From contig JABSPN010000153.1 in assembly GCA_013214425.1 (NCBI GenBank), forward strand, positions 1 through 7,243: a stretch of DNA of 7,243 bases. Direction: 5' to 3'. The stretch is from Flavobacteriaceae bacterium (GTDB taxonomy: Bacteria > Bacteroidota > Bacteroidia > Flavobacteriales > Flavobacteriaceae). The translations under genes were made by a program, and so were the position numbers. The notes beneath the pieces are model-generated. The model saw only the letters and a program-made list of their open reading frames with translations. It made no database searches and was not told where the DNA came from. Below are positions 6,819 through 7,243 of this stretch, one piece after another. Numbering within the stretch: the stretch's first letter is position 1; the number at the start of each line of letters is the position of its first letter.

Positions 6819-6854
6819 GTTATTCTGAGTATCGTGAAGAATCCAAATCACGAT
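6819..6854. repeat. Dispersed-repeat-like palindromic element downstream of purB
   Basis: The stretch from 6819 reads TTATTCTGAGTATCGTGAAG and continues to AATCC at 6844. It resembles the short intergenic element of the form ATTCTGAGCG..GTCGAAGAATC scattered through many Bacteroidota genomes (recalled from memory, not searched). ATCGTGA (6831-6837) and TCACGAT (6848-6854) form a perfect 7-bp stem around a 10-base loop. No T run follows, so it is a poor terminator. Copy number in this genome cannot be judged from one window. Confidence 0.4.
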
Positions 6855-6871
6855 CTCTTATCAACCAATAT

Positions 6872-6891
6872 AAAACAAAAGGGTTGTTTTT
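6872..6891 (+). terminator. Weak AT-rich hairpin, possible purB terminator
   Basis: AAAACAA (6872-6878) pairs with TTGTTTT (6884-6890) around an AAGGG loop, with one further T. The stem has one G-C pair and begins about 110 bp after the purB stop, so termination here is only possible. It is the only hairpin ending in T residues in this intergenic stretch. Confidence 0.25.
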
Positions 6892-6925
6892 ACTTCTACA
6901 GGCTCAGTATGATAAACCTTTTATA

Positions 6926-6973
6926 TTTTGTGGTTTTACGGTTTTGCAGTTTTTTCATTTTACTGTTTTAAGC
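6926..6973. repeat. Degenerate 8-bp tandem repeat with in-phase TTTT runs
   Basis: Runs of at least four T begin at 6926, 6934, 6942, 6950, 6958 and 6966, exactly 8 bp apart. The six units read TTTTGTGG, TTTTACGG, TTTTGCAG, TTTTTTCA, TTTTACTG and TTTTAAGC. A further TTTT at 6919 sits one base out of phase. The rest of 6762-7018 holds no supportable gene. Confidence 0.6.
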
Positions 6974-6990
6974 TATTCAATTCGTTTTCG

Positions 6991-6998
6991 TATTTTTA
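6991..6998 (+). promoter_or_regulatory. Candidate -7 element for the terminal lipoprotein gene
   Basis: TATTTTTA is one mismatch from TAnnTTTG and is followed by GC. It would give a leader of about 14 nt before the ATG at 7019. The same TATTTTTAG string lies upstream of the sirtuin gene at 2993. No clear -33 element is visible. Confidence 0.35.
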
Positions 6999-7018
6999 GC
7001 TGAAAACAAATACTACGT

Positions 7019-7243
7019 ATGAGAAGAATTGTACTATTAGCCCTAATATTAGTTTCCTTTGCTTGTAAACAAGAAGCAAAAACTGATGACACTATTGATA
7101 TTGACAATGAAGAAAGAATGAATAATGAGCTTCCTGCTGCAATACTTTCTGAATATATAGATGTATACCTTCCGCTTGAAAAAGAGGTTGATCGCTTCAC
7201 CTTCACTGAGCCTTGTTCTACTATCTTTGAGCACATAGAAATA
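7019..7243 (+). CDS. Putative lipoprotein, 3'-truncated by the window edge
   Basis: An ATG at 7019 opens a frame that runs 75 codons to the last base with no stop. The product begins MRRIVLLALILVSFAC, a short signal peptide with a lipobox ending at C16, then a polar, acidic linker (KQEAKTDDTIDIDNEE). It should be lipid-anchored in the envelope. After residue 38 the sequence becomes more structured (LPAAILSEYIDVYLPLEKEV), but I do not recognise a family from this fragment. A -7-like element upstream supports the start, and there is no Shine-Dalgarno sequence. The signal peptide makes the call firm as a gene; its function is unknown. Confidence 0.75.
   Translation, partial: MRRIVLLALILVSFACKQEAKTDDTIDIDNEERMNNELPAAILSEYIDVYLPLEKEVDRFTFTEPCSTIFEHIEI

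Noticed and set aside
6762..7018. Possible small gene or structured RNA between purB and the terminal lipoprotein
   Set aside because: No frame with a start and protein-like composition is present, and no known RNA or riboswitch core is recognisable; only repeats and T-rich sequence are seen.
6973..7236. Open - strand frames opposite the terminal lipoprotein gene
   Set aside because: The + strand product has a clear lipobox and a plausible promoter; the - strand products are serine- and isoleucine-rich antisense shadows.

Overview
The window looks like chromosomal DNA of a marine-type Flavobacteriaceae (Bacteroidota). It is AT-rich and its genes lack Shine-Dalgarno sequences. At least two promoters carry the Bacteroidota -7 element TAnnTTTG. 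Lipoproteins have short signal peptides followed by acidic residues, and protein sequences such as the PurB and class III sirtuin are of Bacteroidota type. The genus cannot be fixed from this sequence.

Layout, left to right. (1) Positions 1-2077, + strand: the end of an iron-type ABC importer operon. A two-module permease (5' end outside the window) overlaps its short ATPase gene by 8 nt. A strong bidirectional hairpin terminator at 2079-2104 separates it from the next gene. (2) Positions 2127-2945, - strand: a secreted lipoprotein made of two diverged CHRD-like repeats. (3) A compact divergent promoter region of 82 bp leads into a class III sirtuin (3028-3708, + strand). (4) Positions 3692-4954, - strand: a two-gene operon with a membrane-anchored CxxCH haem-binding protein followed, with no spacer, by a multi-pass alkaline-ceramidase-like (CREST) hydrolase. 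The last codons of the ceramidase-like gene overlap the sirtuin 3' end in the convergent direction. (5) Positions 5041-5368, + strand: apparently intergenic, but it holds a decayed pseudogene with frameshift, stops and an inferred internal deletion. It resembles a repeat-type hypothetical protein often seen beside purB in Flavobacteriia. (6) Positions 5418-6761: intact purB (adenylosuccinate lyase) behind a perfect TATCTTTG -7 box. (7) Positions 6762-7018: non-coding DNA with a dispersed-repeat-like palindrome, a weak AT-rich hairpin and a degenerate 8-bp tandem repeat. (8) Positions 7019-7243: the start of a lipoprotein gene that runs off the right edge.

Functionally this is mostly housekeeping and envelope content: metal or small-molecule uptake, purine synthesis, protein deacylation, a possible lipid amidase paired with a haem protein, and lipoproteins. 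I see no mobile element, CRISPR array, RNA gene or defence system. The least expected items are the purB-linked gene relic, the exact 8-bp periodicity at 6926-6973, and the ceramidase-like active-site pattern in a gene abutting a cytochrome-like gene.
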